From Paraburkholderia sp. Tr-20389 (lineage in GTDB: Bacteria; Pseudomonadota; Gammaproteobacteria; Burkholderiales; Burkholderiaceae): a stretch of DNA of 64,000 bases. Positions 51,499 through 58,888 of the stretch are shown here, piece by piece; the stretch's first letter is position 1, and every line of letters begins with the position of its first letter. The DNA lies in the NCBI RefSeq assembly GCF_017104565.1, contig NZ_JAAGPD010000040.1, positions 1 to 64,000 on the forward strand, written 5' to 3'. Both the position numbers and the translations under genes were made by a program. The notes below the pieces were generated by a model. The model saw nothing but the letters and a program-made list of their open reading frames with translations. It searched no databases and had not been told where the DNA came from.

Positions 51499-51828
51499 AT
51501 GAAGACATCGAAACCACACACCGGAGCCGAAGCGCTGCGTACCGCCATCAAGCAGTACGGCGGAGCGCTCCGACTCGCCGAAGCGCTTGGGGTTAAGCCC
51601 CAGGCGATTGCGAACTGGGTTTCTCGCGGAACCCCGAAAGAAAAATGCCTGGTTATCGAGAATCTTACAGGAGTGCGCTGTGAGGAACTTCGACCCGATC
51701 TGAACTGGGTTGATCTTCAGAGTGTATCCGCTGCTCGAGCTCGCAGGTCGCTGGATTCGGCGGACGATGTCCAGCCGGTCGGCGGGAGGTCGCAAAGAAG
51801 CATCAATAAAAGGATGCACAAAAAGTAA
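51499..51828 (+). CDS. Cro/YdaS-like phage regulator
   Basis: A 109-residue protein with an N-terminal HTH (ALRLAEALGVKPQAIANWVSRG, about 22-43) of the YdaS/Cro type and a basic tail. First gene of the rightward operon, divergent from the repressor. ATG at 51499 has no ribosome binding site and coincides with the predicted transcript start, which suggests a leaderless mRNA. It probably represses the CI-like gene. Confidence 0.85.
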   Translation: MKTSKPHTGAEALRTAIKQYGGALRLAEALGVKPQAIANWVSRGTPKEKCLVIENLTGVRCEELRPDLNWVDLQSVSAARARRSLDSADDVQPVGGRSQRSINKRMHKK

Positions 51829-52009
51829 ATGGCCGTCGCCCCTCCGCGTGAGGGGTGCAGAAAACAATCGTGACACCAGGAGCTGGGGGTGATTTTTCAT
51901 CTGAGAGTCTTCGAATTCTTTGCATCGATGTCTGGTGCAAAAAATTTTGGCTCTTACTCAAGCGGTTACGCAACCGTGTACCGATGAATTTTCGCTTTGG
52001 AGTCAGGAA
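51829..52009 (+). other. Leader gap with a hairpin
   Basis: A 180-base gap after the Cro-like gene. GCCCCTC-CGCGT-GAGGGG (about 51838-51856) forms a hairpin without a T-run. By position it may hold nut-like or terminator signals, but none is certain. No gene seen. Confidence 0.35.
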
Positions 52010-52357
52010 ATGGACGATCTGCATCTGTTTGGCGGTGTTATCAGGGCGCCGGAGTTCCTTCCGGCTGATGTTATCGCGGAATGCCGTACGTACCGCGAGG
52101 CAGTAAGGGCGGCATGGGCCCATCGCAGAATCAAAGCGATGACCCAGCGGAGCCTGGCAGAGCGCACTGAGTGCTATCCGTCGCATGTGTCGGATTACCT
52201 GCACCCAGACGACAAGCCAGCGCGCCGCAGCCTGCCAGCGGACAAGGTAAGCGCGTTCTGCGGGGCAGTAGGTAACTGGGGCGTCCAGCAGTGGCTTAAC
52301 CGCCAGTCTCGCTTGACGATTCTTGAGGAAGTGATAGCGGAGAGGTCGGCAGCGTGA
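52010..52357 (+). CDS. HTH-containing phage regulator (CII-position)
   Basis: A 115-residue protein with an HTH-like stretch AMTQRSLAERTECYPSHVSDYLH (about 47-69) and a helical C-terminus. It lies second in the rightward operon, where lambda has cII, so a lysogeny regulator is possible. GGAG is seven bases before the ATG. Confidence 0.65.
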   Translation: MDDLHLFGGVIRAPEFLPADVIAECRTYREAVRAAWAHRRIKAMTQRSLAERTECYPSHVSDYLHPDDKPARRSLPADKVSAFCGAVGNWGVQQWLNRQSRLTILEEVIAERSAA

Positions 52358-52446
52358 AGATTGCTTCTAGTTGCGTCAGGTTGACGGACGTTGACTTGTG
52401 TTGTACGTCCGTCGCGCCCTACTCTGAATCCCGATTTGGAGGGAAT

Positions 52447-52551
52447 GTGAAAGTTTTCATTTTCGTGTCGATGGTCGCACTGATGTGCGTGCTGGTCGCG
52501 GTGACGGCCATCGATCTTATTCAGTGGAGTTCGGCTATGAGGGTTTGGTAA
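52447..52551 (+). CDS. Small phage membrane peptide (34 residues)
   Basis: VKVFIFVSMVALMCVLVAVTAIDLIQWSS forms one membrane helix. GTG at 52447 has GGAGGG just upstream. Its stop overlaps the next start (TAATG). Unknown role. Confidence 0.5.
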   Translation: MKVFIFVSMVALMCVLVAVTAIDLIQWSSAMRVW

Positions 52552-52754
52552 TGAAAATCAGGGCGACGTACGAGACGGAAACATATCTGTCTCAAGGGGG
52601 TCATTTCTCCATCAAACAACTTGACGGGATTGGCGACGAGTCAATCATATGCCTCTCTCCCGACCAGATGCGACTGCTGGTTACGGAGATGCAAAAGTGG
52701 CTCGAAGACACCAGTTGGTGGGTGGACGCGATTGCAGAAGACGATCAGGTTTGA
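52551..52754 (+). CDS. Small phage protein (67 residues)
   Basis: MKIRATYETETYLSQGGHFSIKQLD to DAIAEDDQV. An acidic protein with a helical segment (SPDQMRLLVTEMQKWLED). Coupled to the upstream peptide by TAATG. Unknown function. Confidence 0.6.
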   Translation: MKIRATYETETYLSQGGHFSIKQLDGIGDESIICLSPDQMRLLVTEMQKWLEDTSWWVDAIAEDDQV

Positions 52755-52767
52755 TCTGGAGTAATCC

Positions 52768-53640
52768 GTGGCAAGAGCCAGAAACATTAAGCCGGGAACG
52801 ATGGAAAACGAGGATCTAGCCTCGCTTCCACCGTTGCACCGTCTTTTATTCATCTACACATGGATGCTGGCAGACCGCGAGGGACGCTTCGAAGATCGCC
52901 CGATGAGAATCAAGGCGAAGGCACTCCCTTACGACCTGTCGGCTGACGTGGATTCGATGCTGCAAGACCTGCACAACACCGGGTTCATCACGCGATACGC
53001 AGTAGACGGCAACAAGTATATCCAGATCAACACGTTCGACAAGCACCAGAAGCCGCACAAGAACGAGGTTCCGAGCGTGATTCCGAAAATGGCTGAAGAA
53101 CTTCGACCAATGGCTGAAGTTGTTACGACCAACGACGAATCTAGTTTTGACCAAGGCAATGAGGACAACGAACCGGAGCCGCAAGCACTTGGCCCTGATT
53201 GTCTGATAGACAGATTCTCTGATTGCGGATTCTCTGAAGAAGAGAAGCCGGTAGTAATTCAAACGCCGGAGCCCGAGGAAAAGCCTAACGTCGCCTCTCC
53301 TGCGAGCAGATCGGTCGAAATCGCCGTGTACCTGAGACAACGGGGCATCGTCGGTTCGAACTCTGCGAACCCGAACATTTCGGCATGGGGCGATGACGTG
53401 AGAGTGACAAACGAGATTCTGGATGCGGCGCTTTCGGTTGTTGCCTCGCGAGTGTCATCGGGCAACCTCGCGAGAATGCCCGGCCCGAACTACCTGATGC
53501 CGATCATTGCCGATCTGCTGAAACCGAAGGCCGCTTCGCCACCACGAAGACGTCCAGACAAGTTTGACCCAGTGGAATTCGTGAATCGTAACCGAGTGAG
53601 TGAGAACCATGAACGCCCCGGCGACTACATCGACGTTTAA
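52768..53640 (+). CDS. Phage replication initiator-like protein (O-position)
   Basis: A 290-residue protein starting at GTG. The N-terminal domain (NEDLASLPPLHRLLFIYTWMLADREGRFEDRP, then KALPYD and DGNKYIQINTFDKHQKPHKNE) is the winged-helix part shared by many phage replication proteins. An acidic linker (about 120-185) and a C-terminal domain (about 190-290) follow. By position and domain it plays the role of lambda O at the phage origin. The P-like gene overlaps its end by 32 bases. Confidence 0.8.
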   Translation: MARARNIKPGTMENEDLASLPPLHRLLFIYTWMLADREGRFEDRPMRIKAKALPYDLSADVDSMLQDLHNTGFITRYAVDGNKYIQINTFDKHQKPHKNEVPSVIPKMAEELRPMAEVVTTNDESSFDQGNEDNEPEPQALGPDCLIDRFSDCGFSEEEKPVVIQTPEPEEKPNVASPASRSVEIAVYLRQRGIVGSNSANPNISAWGDDVRVTNEILDAALSVVASRVSSGNLARMPGPNYLMPIIADLLKPKAASPPRRRPDKFDPVEFVNRNRVSENHERPGDYIDV

Positions 53641-54349
53641 GCAAAGCGCGTGGCTTGAGCAGCATCCCAAGCTGGGGATCTCGCTCATGGACCACCTGTT
53701 CAACCGTTTCGACGGTGCCTATCCGAACCGTTGGCGCGCAGCATTTGCCAGCGAACAGGCGATTTCGAACTGGCGCGAATCGTGGGCTGAAGCCTTCGAC
53801 GAGGAAGGTCTGACGCCGCAGATGATTTCGGACGGTCTGAAGACGTGCCGCAAGACTTACGACTGGCCGCCGTCGATCACGGAGTTCATCAAGGCATGCA
53901 AGCCGCAGATCAACGTCGACGCCGCGATCTACGAAGCGATCGACCAGATGCGCGCTCGGCAACGTGGCAAGGACAAGTGGAGCCACCCGGCGATCTACTG
54001 GGCCGCTGCGAAGGTCGGCGAGTTCGACATCATCAGCCAGTCGATTTCGAGCCTCAAGCCGCGTTTCGAAGCTGCGCTGAAGGCCGTACTTGCTGGCGAG
54101 GTTTTGCCTGTTCCCGAAAGAGTGCCGGCCCTTCCCGCTCCGACTGCTGCTGAGTCGACACGCGAGTACGGCGCACAGCGCTTGGAAGAACTCGGCGCGA
54201 CGGAAGTTCTCAAGCGCGAGCCGCGCGGCCCCGGATTGGGCTGGGCTCATCGGATCATCGCAGAGAGTAAAGCCGGCGTCCCCACGCCGCACAACAAGCT
54301 AACCATCGCACGCGATGCCATCTTCAACGCAACGGGAAAGCAGGTATGA
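53609..54349 (+). CDS. Phage replication protein P-like (helicase loader)
   Basis: A 246-residue protein resembling the lambda P family: LMDHLFNRFDGAYPNRWRAAFASE, GLTPQMISDGLKTCRKTYDWPPSITEFIKACKP and a helical C-terminus. It would bring host DnaB helicase to the initiator. It overlaps the O-like gene by 32 bases and the next gene by ATGA. Confidence 0.85.
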   Translation: MNAPATTSTFKQSAWLEQHPKLGISLMDHLFNRFDGAYPNRWRAAFASEQAISNWRESWAEAFDEEGLTPQMISDGLKTCRKTYDWPPSITEFIKACKPQINVDAAIYEAIDQMRARQRGKDKWSHPAIYWAAAKVGEFDIISQSISSLKPRFEAALKAVLAGEVLPVPERVPALPAPTAAESTREYGAQRLEELGATEVLKREPRGPGLGWAHRIIAESKAGVPTPHNKLTIARDAIFNATGKQV

Positions 54350-54618
54350 GCTTTTCCAACTTCAACGCGATCATCGAATTCCTGAAAGCCCGCCCTCTCG
54401 GCGCAACGACACGCGAGATTGCCGGCTTTCTGGAGACGACTGACGAGAGCGCAAACCAGACGATGGAAAGACTGTTCGCACGCGGATCGATTCTGAGGGG
54501 TGAAGGAGCGCGCCTGTCGGCTCCGTGGACCTTGGCGAATACCGAGATAACCCCGCCGGTCTTCAAAGCCGCTGAGACGCTTTTAGCGATGCAGAAATGT
54601 GCGCGGAGGATTGCATGA
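54346..54618 (+). CDS. Small winged-HTH-like phage protein
   Basis: A 90-residue protein; GATTREIAGFLETTDESANQTMERLFARGSI resembles a winged HTH of MarR or Rrf2 size. It may assist replication or regulate. ATGA overlap upstream and coupling downstream. Confidence 0.65.
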   Translation: MSFSNFNAIIEFLKARPLGATTREIAGFLETTDESANQTMERLFARGSILRGEGARLSAPWTLANTEITPPVFKAAETLLAMQKCARRIA

Positions 54619-54770
54619 CCCCCACCGAAGCAAAAGACGTAGCCGAAGAACTGGCGGCGATGGATCTGGAAACGAGGCGCGCTTACCTCACCGATCTCCA
54701 GAAGTCGGATGAAGAGGCGGCGGTACGGGTGAAGGAACAGTTGACTGCCATTTGGCGGCAGAAGGGATAG
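54615..54770 (+). CDS. Small phage protein (51 residues)
   Basis: MTPTEAKDVAEELAAMDLETRRAYLTDLQK to IWRQKG, fully helical and charged. ATGA overlap with the winged-HTH gene. Unknown function; similar small proteins occur near P-like genes. Confidence 0.6.
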   Translation: MTPTEAKDVAEELAAMDLETRRAYLTDLQKSDEEAAVRVKEQLTAIWRQKG

Positions 54771-54783
54771 GAGGATTGGGAAA

Positions 54784-55506
54784 ATGAATGAAAGAACGAT
54801 TCAGGCGAGTAGTAGTCCTCATTGGATTGACAGGTGCCAGATTGGCGATGCGACGCTGTATCTGGGTGATTGCCGGGAGATCCTGCCGACGCTGCCGCGC
54901 GTGGATGCGGTGATTACTGATCCGCCGTATGGCATGGGCGACAAGCTGTCCGGCTCTGGTTCGGGACGATGGAAAAAGTTGTACGTCGAAAAAGGCGGCT
55001 TCAGTTGGGATCAGGAAGCGCCGCAGGAAGTTGTGGAGCTTCTTCTAAAGGCAGACAAGGCAATCATTTGGGGCGGAAACTTTTTCGAGTTGCCGCCGAG
55101 TCGCGCATGGCTTGTCTGGAACAAGATCATCCGCAACTTTTCGACGAGCGTTTGCGAACTGGCGTGGACGAATCTTGACCGCCCCGTCGACGCATTCGAC
55201 TACTCGCACGGTCAACTTGCGACCGAGGGAAAACATCACCCGACCCAGAAGCCACTTCCCTTGATGAAGTGGTGCGTTGATCGCGTTGGCGATGCGGCGG
55301 TAATTCTTGATCCCTTTATGGGCTCTGGCAGTACTGGTGTAGCCGCTATCCAGATGGGCCGTAAGTTCATCGGCATCGAGCGCGAGCCCAAGTACTTCGA
55401 CATCGCCTGCCGCCGAATCGAAGACGCCCAGCGTCAAGAATCGCTATTCGAGCCAGAAGCGCCGAAGGCGGAACAGACGGCACTTTTCGGATCGGAGGTT
55501 GCTTAA
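54784..55506 (+). CDS. Phage DNA (adenine-N6 or cytosine-N4) methyltransferase
   Basis: A 240-residue beta-class DNA methyltransferase. Motif IV is VITDPPYGMG (near residues 43-52), and the SAM motif I DPFMGSGSTGVA comes after it (near 178-189). No nuclease partner is present, so it is an orphan enzyme that probably protects phage DNA from host restriction or regulates genes. A GGAGGATTGGG box precedes the ATG. Confidence 0.9.
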   Translation: MNERTIQASSSPHWIDRCQIGDATLYLGDCREILPTLPRVDAVITDPPYGMGDKLSGSGSGRWKKLYVEKGGFSWDQEAPQEVVELLLKADKAIIWGGNFFELPPSRAWLVWNKIIRNFSTSVCELAWTNLDRPVDAFDYSHGQLATEGKHHPTQKPLPLMKWCVDRVGDAAVILDPFMGSGSTGVAAIQMGRKFIGIEREPKYFDIACRRIEDAQRQESLFEPEAPKAEQTALFGSEVA

Positions 55507-55508
55507 TC

Positions 55509-55997
55509 ATGGCAGTCAGCAAAAAGCGCAAAGGATCGCGCAAATACGATCCGAACCGTTGGCTCAACCGCGCCATCGCCGAAAACGAGCGCCGGATGGA
55601 CGCGAAGCCACTCACCGAAACGCGCCAGAACGAGATCGCGCTGGGGCATCACCTGTCGTTTGAGGCGCTGTTGCGCTGCCCCGACGACGCCCAATGGTAC
55701 GACCTCTGCGGCAACCTGAACATGTGCCTCGTGTTGGCGGAGATGGGCCACGGCTCCGAGTACATCGACGAGATCAAGGCCGCGATGGTCGGCATGATGC
55801 GCGCCCGCTATCGCGCCGACCGAACGGGATCACTCGCACTTGATGCGGACGCAATCAAGGCGATTCGGACGGTTCTGGAGCTGCACGACGAACAGTTGCG
55901 AGTCGTCGATCGGAGTGAACTCAGGAAGGCAGCAAGGTCGATCGTTGCTCGCGTTGAGAACGGCGACATGTACGCAGAACACCTGGAGGCAGCATGA
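55509..55997 (+). CDS. Phage protein of unknown function
   Basis: A 162-residue mainly helical protein: basic N-terminus (MAVSKKRKGSRKYDPNRWL), HHLSFEALLRCPDDAQWYDLCGNLNMCLVLAEMG, then VRT-like helices. A common phage early-region family without known role. Starts two bases after the methyltransferase. Confidence 0.7.
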   Translation: MAVSKKRKGSRKYDPNRWLNRAIAENERRMDAKPLTETRQNEIALGHHLSFEALLRCPDDAQWYDLCGNLNMCLVLAEMGHGSEYIDEIKAAMVGMMRARYRADRTGSLALDADAIKAIRTVLELHDEQLRVVDRSELRKAARSIVARVENGDMYAEHLEAA

Positions 55998-56725
55998 GAC
56001 CAGTATGGACCGCCGAAGAGGACGCAATCGTCCGCGAGATCTATTCAACCGGCAAGCCGATCAAGTGCGGCCTCGATCGACTGCCTGGCCGGTCATGGGA
56101 TGCGGTGAAGACTCGCGCCTACCGACTCGGCGTGCGCCGTTACGAGGCAAAGTCGTGGACGGACGCGGAGATCAAGATTCTCAAAAAAATCTGGAAACAG
56201 AGCGGCAGCATCAAATCGCTGTCCCGCAAGCTGCCAAATCGAACTTATTACGCGATCAGCGAACAGGCGAAAAGAATCGGCCTACCTTCTGGCGCGCACG
56301 GAAACGACCAATACCTGTCGTGGGTCGACAACCTGGTTACGCAATTCCTTGAGAAGGGCGGCGCATTCACTGCGAACGAGATAGCTGATCACACTGGCGC
56401 GTCTCCTCGTCAAGTCCGCGTGATGCTCAAGCGAGGCAAAGGAAAGAAGTTTCACATCGACTCGTGGCGGATGGTCGATCACGCCCGCGTGATGGTTTGG
56501 GCTCACGGCAAATGTGCCGATGAAGCGCGCCCGGAACCACAAACCAAATCTGACGAGTGCAAAGCATGGCGCGCGAAGCAAACACGTAAGAACTCACGCA
56601 ATCCGTTTGCAGTGCTTATGTCTCAGATTGGCGTGAGCAACGTGGTCGAAATCGACAACAGCGTTCGCGGTCGAGTCTATCAACAATCTATGTCCATCAA
56701 GGATGATGAGGAGTTGGCCGCATGA
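55994..56725 (+). CDS. Phage DNA-binding protein with Myb/SANT-like repeats
   Basis: A 243-residue protein with two N-terminal repeats of a W-T-x-E-(E/D) type (VWTAEEDAIVREIYSTG and SWTDAEIKILKKIWKQSG), each followed by a recognition-like helix, and a third HTH (TANEIADHTGASPRQVRVMLKRG). It probably binds DNA and may regulate. Coupled by ATGA on both sides. Confidence 0.7.
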   Translation: MRPVWTAEEDAIVREIYSTGKPIKCGLDRLPGRSWDAVKTRAYRLGVRRYEAKSWTDAEIKILKKIWKQSGSIKSLSRKLPNRTYYAISEQAKRIGLPSGAHGNDQYLSWVDNLVTQFLEKGGAFTANEIADHTGASPRQVRVMLKRGKGKKFHIDSWRMVDHARVMVWAHGKCADEARPEPQTKSDECKAWRAKQTRKNSRNPFAVLMSQIGVSNVVEIDNSVRGRVYQQSMSIKDDEELAA

Positions 56726-56931
56726 GCACGCAACCGAAAGAACCGAGCAGCTTGCTCGAAAACATCACGCACCGGGAAATGATCAACGTGATGAGCGACG
56801 CCGGGATCTTCTGCAGTGTCGACAAGTTCCGGCGCGTGCTTCAGTGGGCCCAGCAACGAGCATTCGAATCGATCGCGTTGGCCGATCAGGCGATGACGAA
56901 GATTGAAAACCACACGGAGAAAGCAGCATGA
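56722..56931 (+). CDS. Small phage protein (69 residues)
   Basis: MSTQPKEPSSLLENITHREM to IENHTEKAA, helical. ATGA overlaps on both sides. Unknown function. Confidence 0.6.
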   Translation: MSTQPKEPSSLLENITHREMINVMSDAGIFCSVDKFRRVLQWAQQRAFESIALADQAMTKIENHTEKAA

Positions 56932-57260
56932 CGATGCTCAAAGAAGTGAAGAAGCTGTACCTCTCGGGGAAGATGTCCGGCCTGCCCGATCTCGGCTTCG
57001 GCCTGTTCAATCGCGTTGCGGCGCAGCTCCGCGCGATCGGTTATGAGGTCGTCAACCCTGTCGAAATCAACGATGACCCGGAAGCCGAGTGGCTTTCATG
57101 CATCAAGGTCGATCTCGACTATCTGGCAACGTGCGACGGCATCGCCCTGCTTCCGAACTGGCACGACTCGTTCGGCGCCAAGATCGAACATCTTGCTGCG
57201 CAGCGCCTTGGGCTGGCTGTCCTGAATGTCGAAGACCTCGTGACGCTGGAGGCGGCATGA
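56928..57260 (+). CDS. DUF4406 protein (nucleoside deoxyribosyltransferase-like)
   Basis: A 110-residue protein with YLSGKMSGLPDLGFGLFNRVAAQLRAIG at the start, VVNPVEI in the middle and CDGIALLPNWHDSFGAKIEHLAAQRLG near the end, the DUF4406 pattern, related to nucleoside 2-deoxyribosyltransferases. It may act in nucleotide metabolism. Confidence 0.82.
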   Translation: MTMLKEVKKLYLSGKMSGLPDLGFGLFNRVAAQLRAIGYEVVNPVEINDDPEAEWLSCIKVDLDYLATCDGIALLPNWHDSFGAKIEHLAAQRLGLAVLNVEDLVTLEAA

Positions 57261-57751
57261 CGAGCAAGCCCAGCAATCCCAAAGACATCGTCGGCACGCG
57301 CAAGGCTCCCATGTCGACCGTATCGGCTGCCGTGATGGCTGAAGTCGGCGTCGCGATGCTCGAAGGCGCAGCGAAGTACGGCCGGCACAACTATCGCGCC
57401 GTAGGCGTGCGTGCATCGGTCTATTACGACGCGACGCTTCGCCACCTTTTTTCCTGGTGGGAGGGCGAGAACATCGACCCGGACTCTGGCATGTCGCACA
57501 TCACGAAGGCCATTGCATCGCTGTTCGTACTTCGTGACGCGATGATCCAAGGCAAGTTGACGGACGATCGCGCGCCCTGCTCGCGTGACTTCTACGCGGC
57601 ACTCAACACGGCTGCTGGAGCGATTCTGGATCGTCATACCGACAAGAATCCTCGCCACTACACCATCGCCGACAGTCTCGCCATGACCGAACACGCCGCA
57701 CGCGAGGATGACGCGAGACGGATTGCGGACTCGAATCAGGAGGCAGCGTGA
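57257..57751 (+). CDS. dATP/dGTP diphosphohydrolase-like (DUF5664) phage protein
   Basis: A 164-residue protein: SNPKDIVGTRKAPMSTV, then AMLEGAAKYGRHNYRAVGVRASVYYDATLRHLFSWWEGE, with the E/D-rich helical metal site of MazG-like phage hydrolases. Such proteins act on dNTP pools, including in phages with modified bases. Starts by ATGA overlap with the DUF4406 gene, which suggests a joint nucleotide-handling role. Confidence 0.8.
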   Translation: MTSKPSNPKDIVGTRKAPMSTVSAAVMAEVGVAMLEGAAKYGRHNYRAVGVRASVYYDATLRHLFSWWEGENIDPDSGMSHITKAIASLFVLRDAMIQGKLTDDRAPCSRDFYAALNTAAGAILDRHTDKNPRHYTIADSLAMTEHAAREDDARRIADSNQEAA

Positions 57752-58161
57752 CAACGGCGTTGTACAGAGAATTCACGCTTCGCAACGGCGGCGTCTGGAA
57801 TGCCGTTGTCGCCTTCATCAAGGCCAACGCCCCGACGTTCGCCGACAAGGGCGAGCCGCTGCGCCTGATTGTGACTGCCGAGGAACGCCAGCGTAACGCC
57901 CAGCAAAATAAATTCTACTGGGGCGCCGTGCTCAAGCAGATAGCAGAACAGGCGTGGATCGATGGCAAGCAGTTCGACAAAGACACCTGGCATGAGTACT
58001 TCGCCCGCAAGTACGGCGTGCTGGACGAACTGATTCTGCCCGATGGCGAAATCATCACGCGCCGGAAGTCGACAACGCAGATGAGTGTTGGGGAGTTCAG
58101 CGAGTATCTAAACCGAATCCAAGCCCACGCTACGGGCGAACTCGGGATCGAATTCGAATGA
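57748..58161 (+). CDS. NinB-like recombination protein
   Basis: A 137-residue NinB (Orf) homologue: LRLIVTAEERQRNAQQNKFYWGAVLKQIAEQAW, DTWHEYFARKYGVLDEL and SVGEFSEYLNRIQAHATGELGIEF. Lambda NinB is a mediator of recombination that binds ssDNA and SSB. GTG start with AGGAGGCA upstream. Coupled to the next gene by ATGA. Confidence 0.9.
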   Translation: MTTALYREFTLRNGGVWNAVVAFIKANAPTFADKGEPLRLIVTAEERQRNAQQNKFYWGAVLKQIAEQAWIDGKQFDKDTWHEYFARKYGVLDELILPDGEIITRRKSTTQMSVGEFSEYLNRIQAHATGELGIEFE

Positions 58162-58289
58162 AAACCAGCCAACTGATGTACCTGAGCGCAGTCGTGATTA
58201 GCGCCCCTTTCATCACCCTCGAGTTCGCATCTTTCGCCGGGCCGATCGCCATCCTTCTTGGCTTCATTGCGGCATGGAGGGAGGGTTGA
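58158..58289 (+). CDS. Small phage membrane protein (43 residues)
   Basis: MKTSQLMYLSAVVISAPFITLEFASF and a second hydrophobic stretch (PIAILLGFIAAW). It overlaps NinB by ATGA and the NinG gene by 16 bases. Unknown function. Confidence 0.55.
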   Translation: MKTSQLMYLSAVVISAPFITLEFASFAGPIAILLGFIAAWREG

Positions 58290-58888
58290 ACCGTCTCCCC
58301 AGAAAAAAGAAGTGCGCGGCTTGCAAGGCGGTGTTCGAACCGGCCCGCTCGCTTCAGAAGGTGTGCAGCCCGAAATGCGCCGCCGACTGGGCCGCAAAAG
58401 TTGCCGCCCAGAAAGCAGCCCGAGCCAATCGAGCCGAACGGAAGTCACTGGCAGAGCGCAAAGCCAAGCTCAAGACGCGCTCCGACTGGAAACGTGAGGC
58501 GCAAGCAGTCGTGAATAAGGTGGCACGCCTACGGGACATCCTTGCTGGTCACGGATGCATCTCATGTGGCGCGAAGCCACATGAGAGGTTCGGCGGCGCA
58601 GTCGATGCCGGCCATTTCAGGAGTGTAGGGAGCGCAGAACACATGCGCTTCTACCTGCCGAACATTCACCTGCAGTGCAAGCGGTGCAACCGTGACAGGG
58701 GCGGCATGCATTCGGACTACCGTGTCGGCCTCATCGAGCGAATCACCATCGAACGCGTAGAGGAAATCGAGTCAATGCAGTGGACAGCAAAATGGTCGGT
58801 CGAGTACTTGCAGCGACTGAAGAAGGTTATGCAAAAGAAAGCCCGCAGGCTGGAGAAGCGGATTGAACAACGAAAGGAGGCGGCATGA
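58274..58888 (+). CDS. NinG-like recombination protein
   Basis: A 204-residue NinG (Rap-type) protein. An N-terminal zinc site (CAACKAVF and VCSPKCAADW), a Lys/Arg-rich helix, and an HNH-like part with CISCGAKPHERFGGAVDAGHF, NIHLQCKRCNRDRGG. Lambda Rap cuts branched DNA. The ninB-ninG pair marks a lambdoid nin region. Confidence 0.9.
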   Translation: MEGGLNRLPRKKKCAACKAVFEPARSLQKVCSPKCAADWAAKVAAQKAARANRAERKSLAERKAKLKTRSDWKREAQAVVNKVARLRDILAGHGCISCGAKPHERFGGAVDAGHFRSVGSAEHMRFYLPNIHLQCKRCNRDRGGMHSDYRVGLIERITIERVEEIESMQWTAKWSVEYLQRLKKVMQKKARRLEKRIEQRKEAA

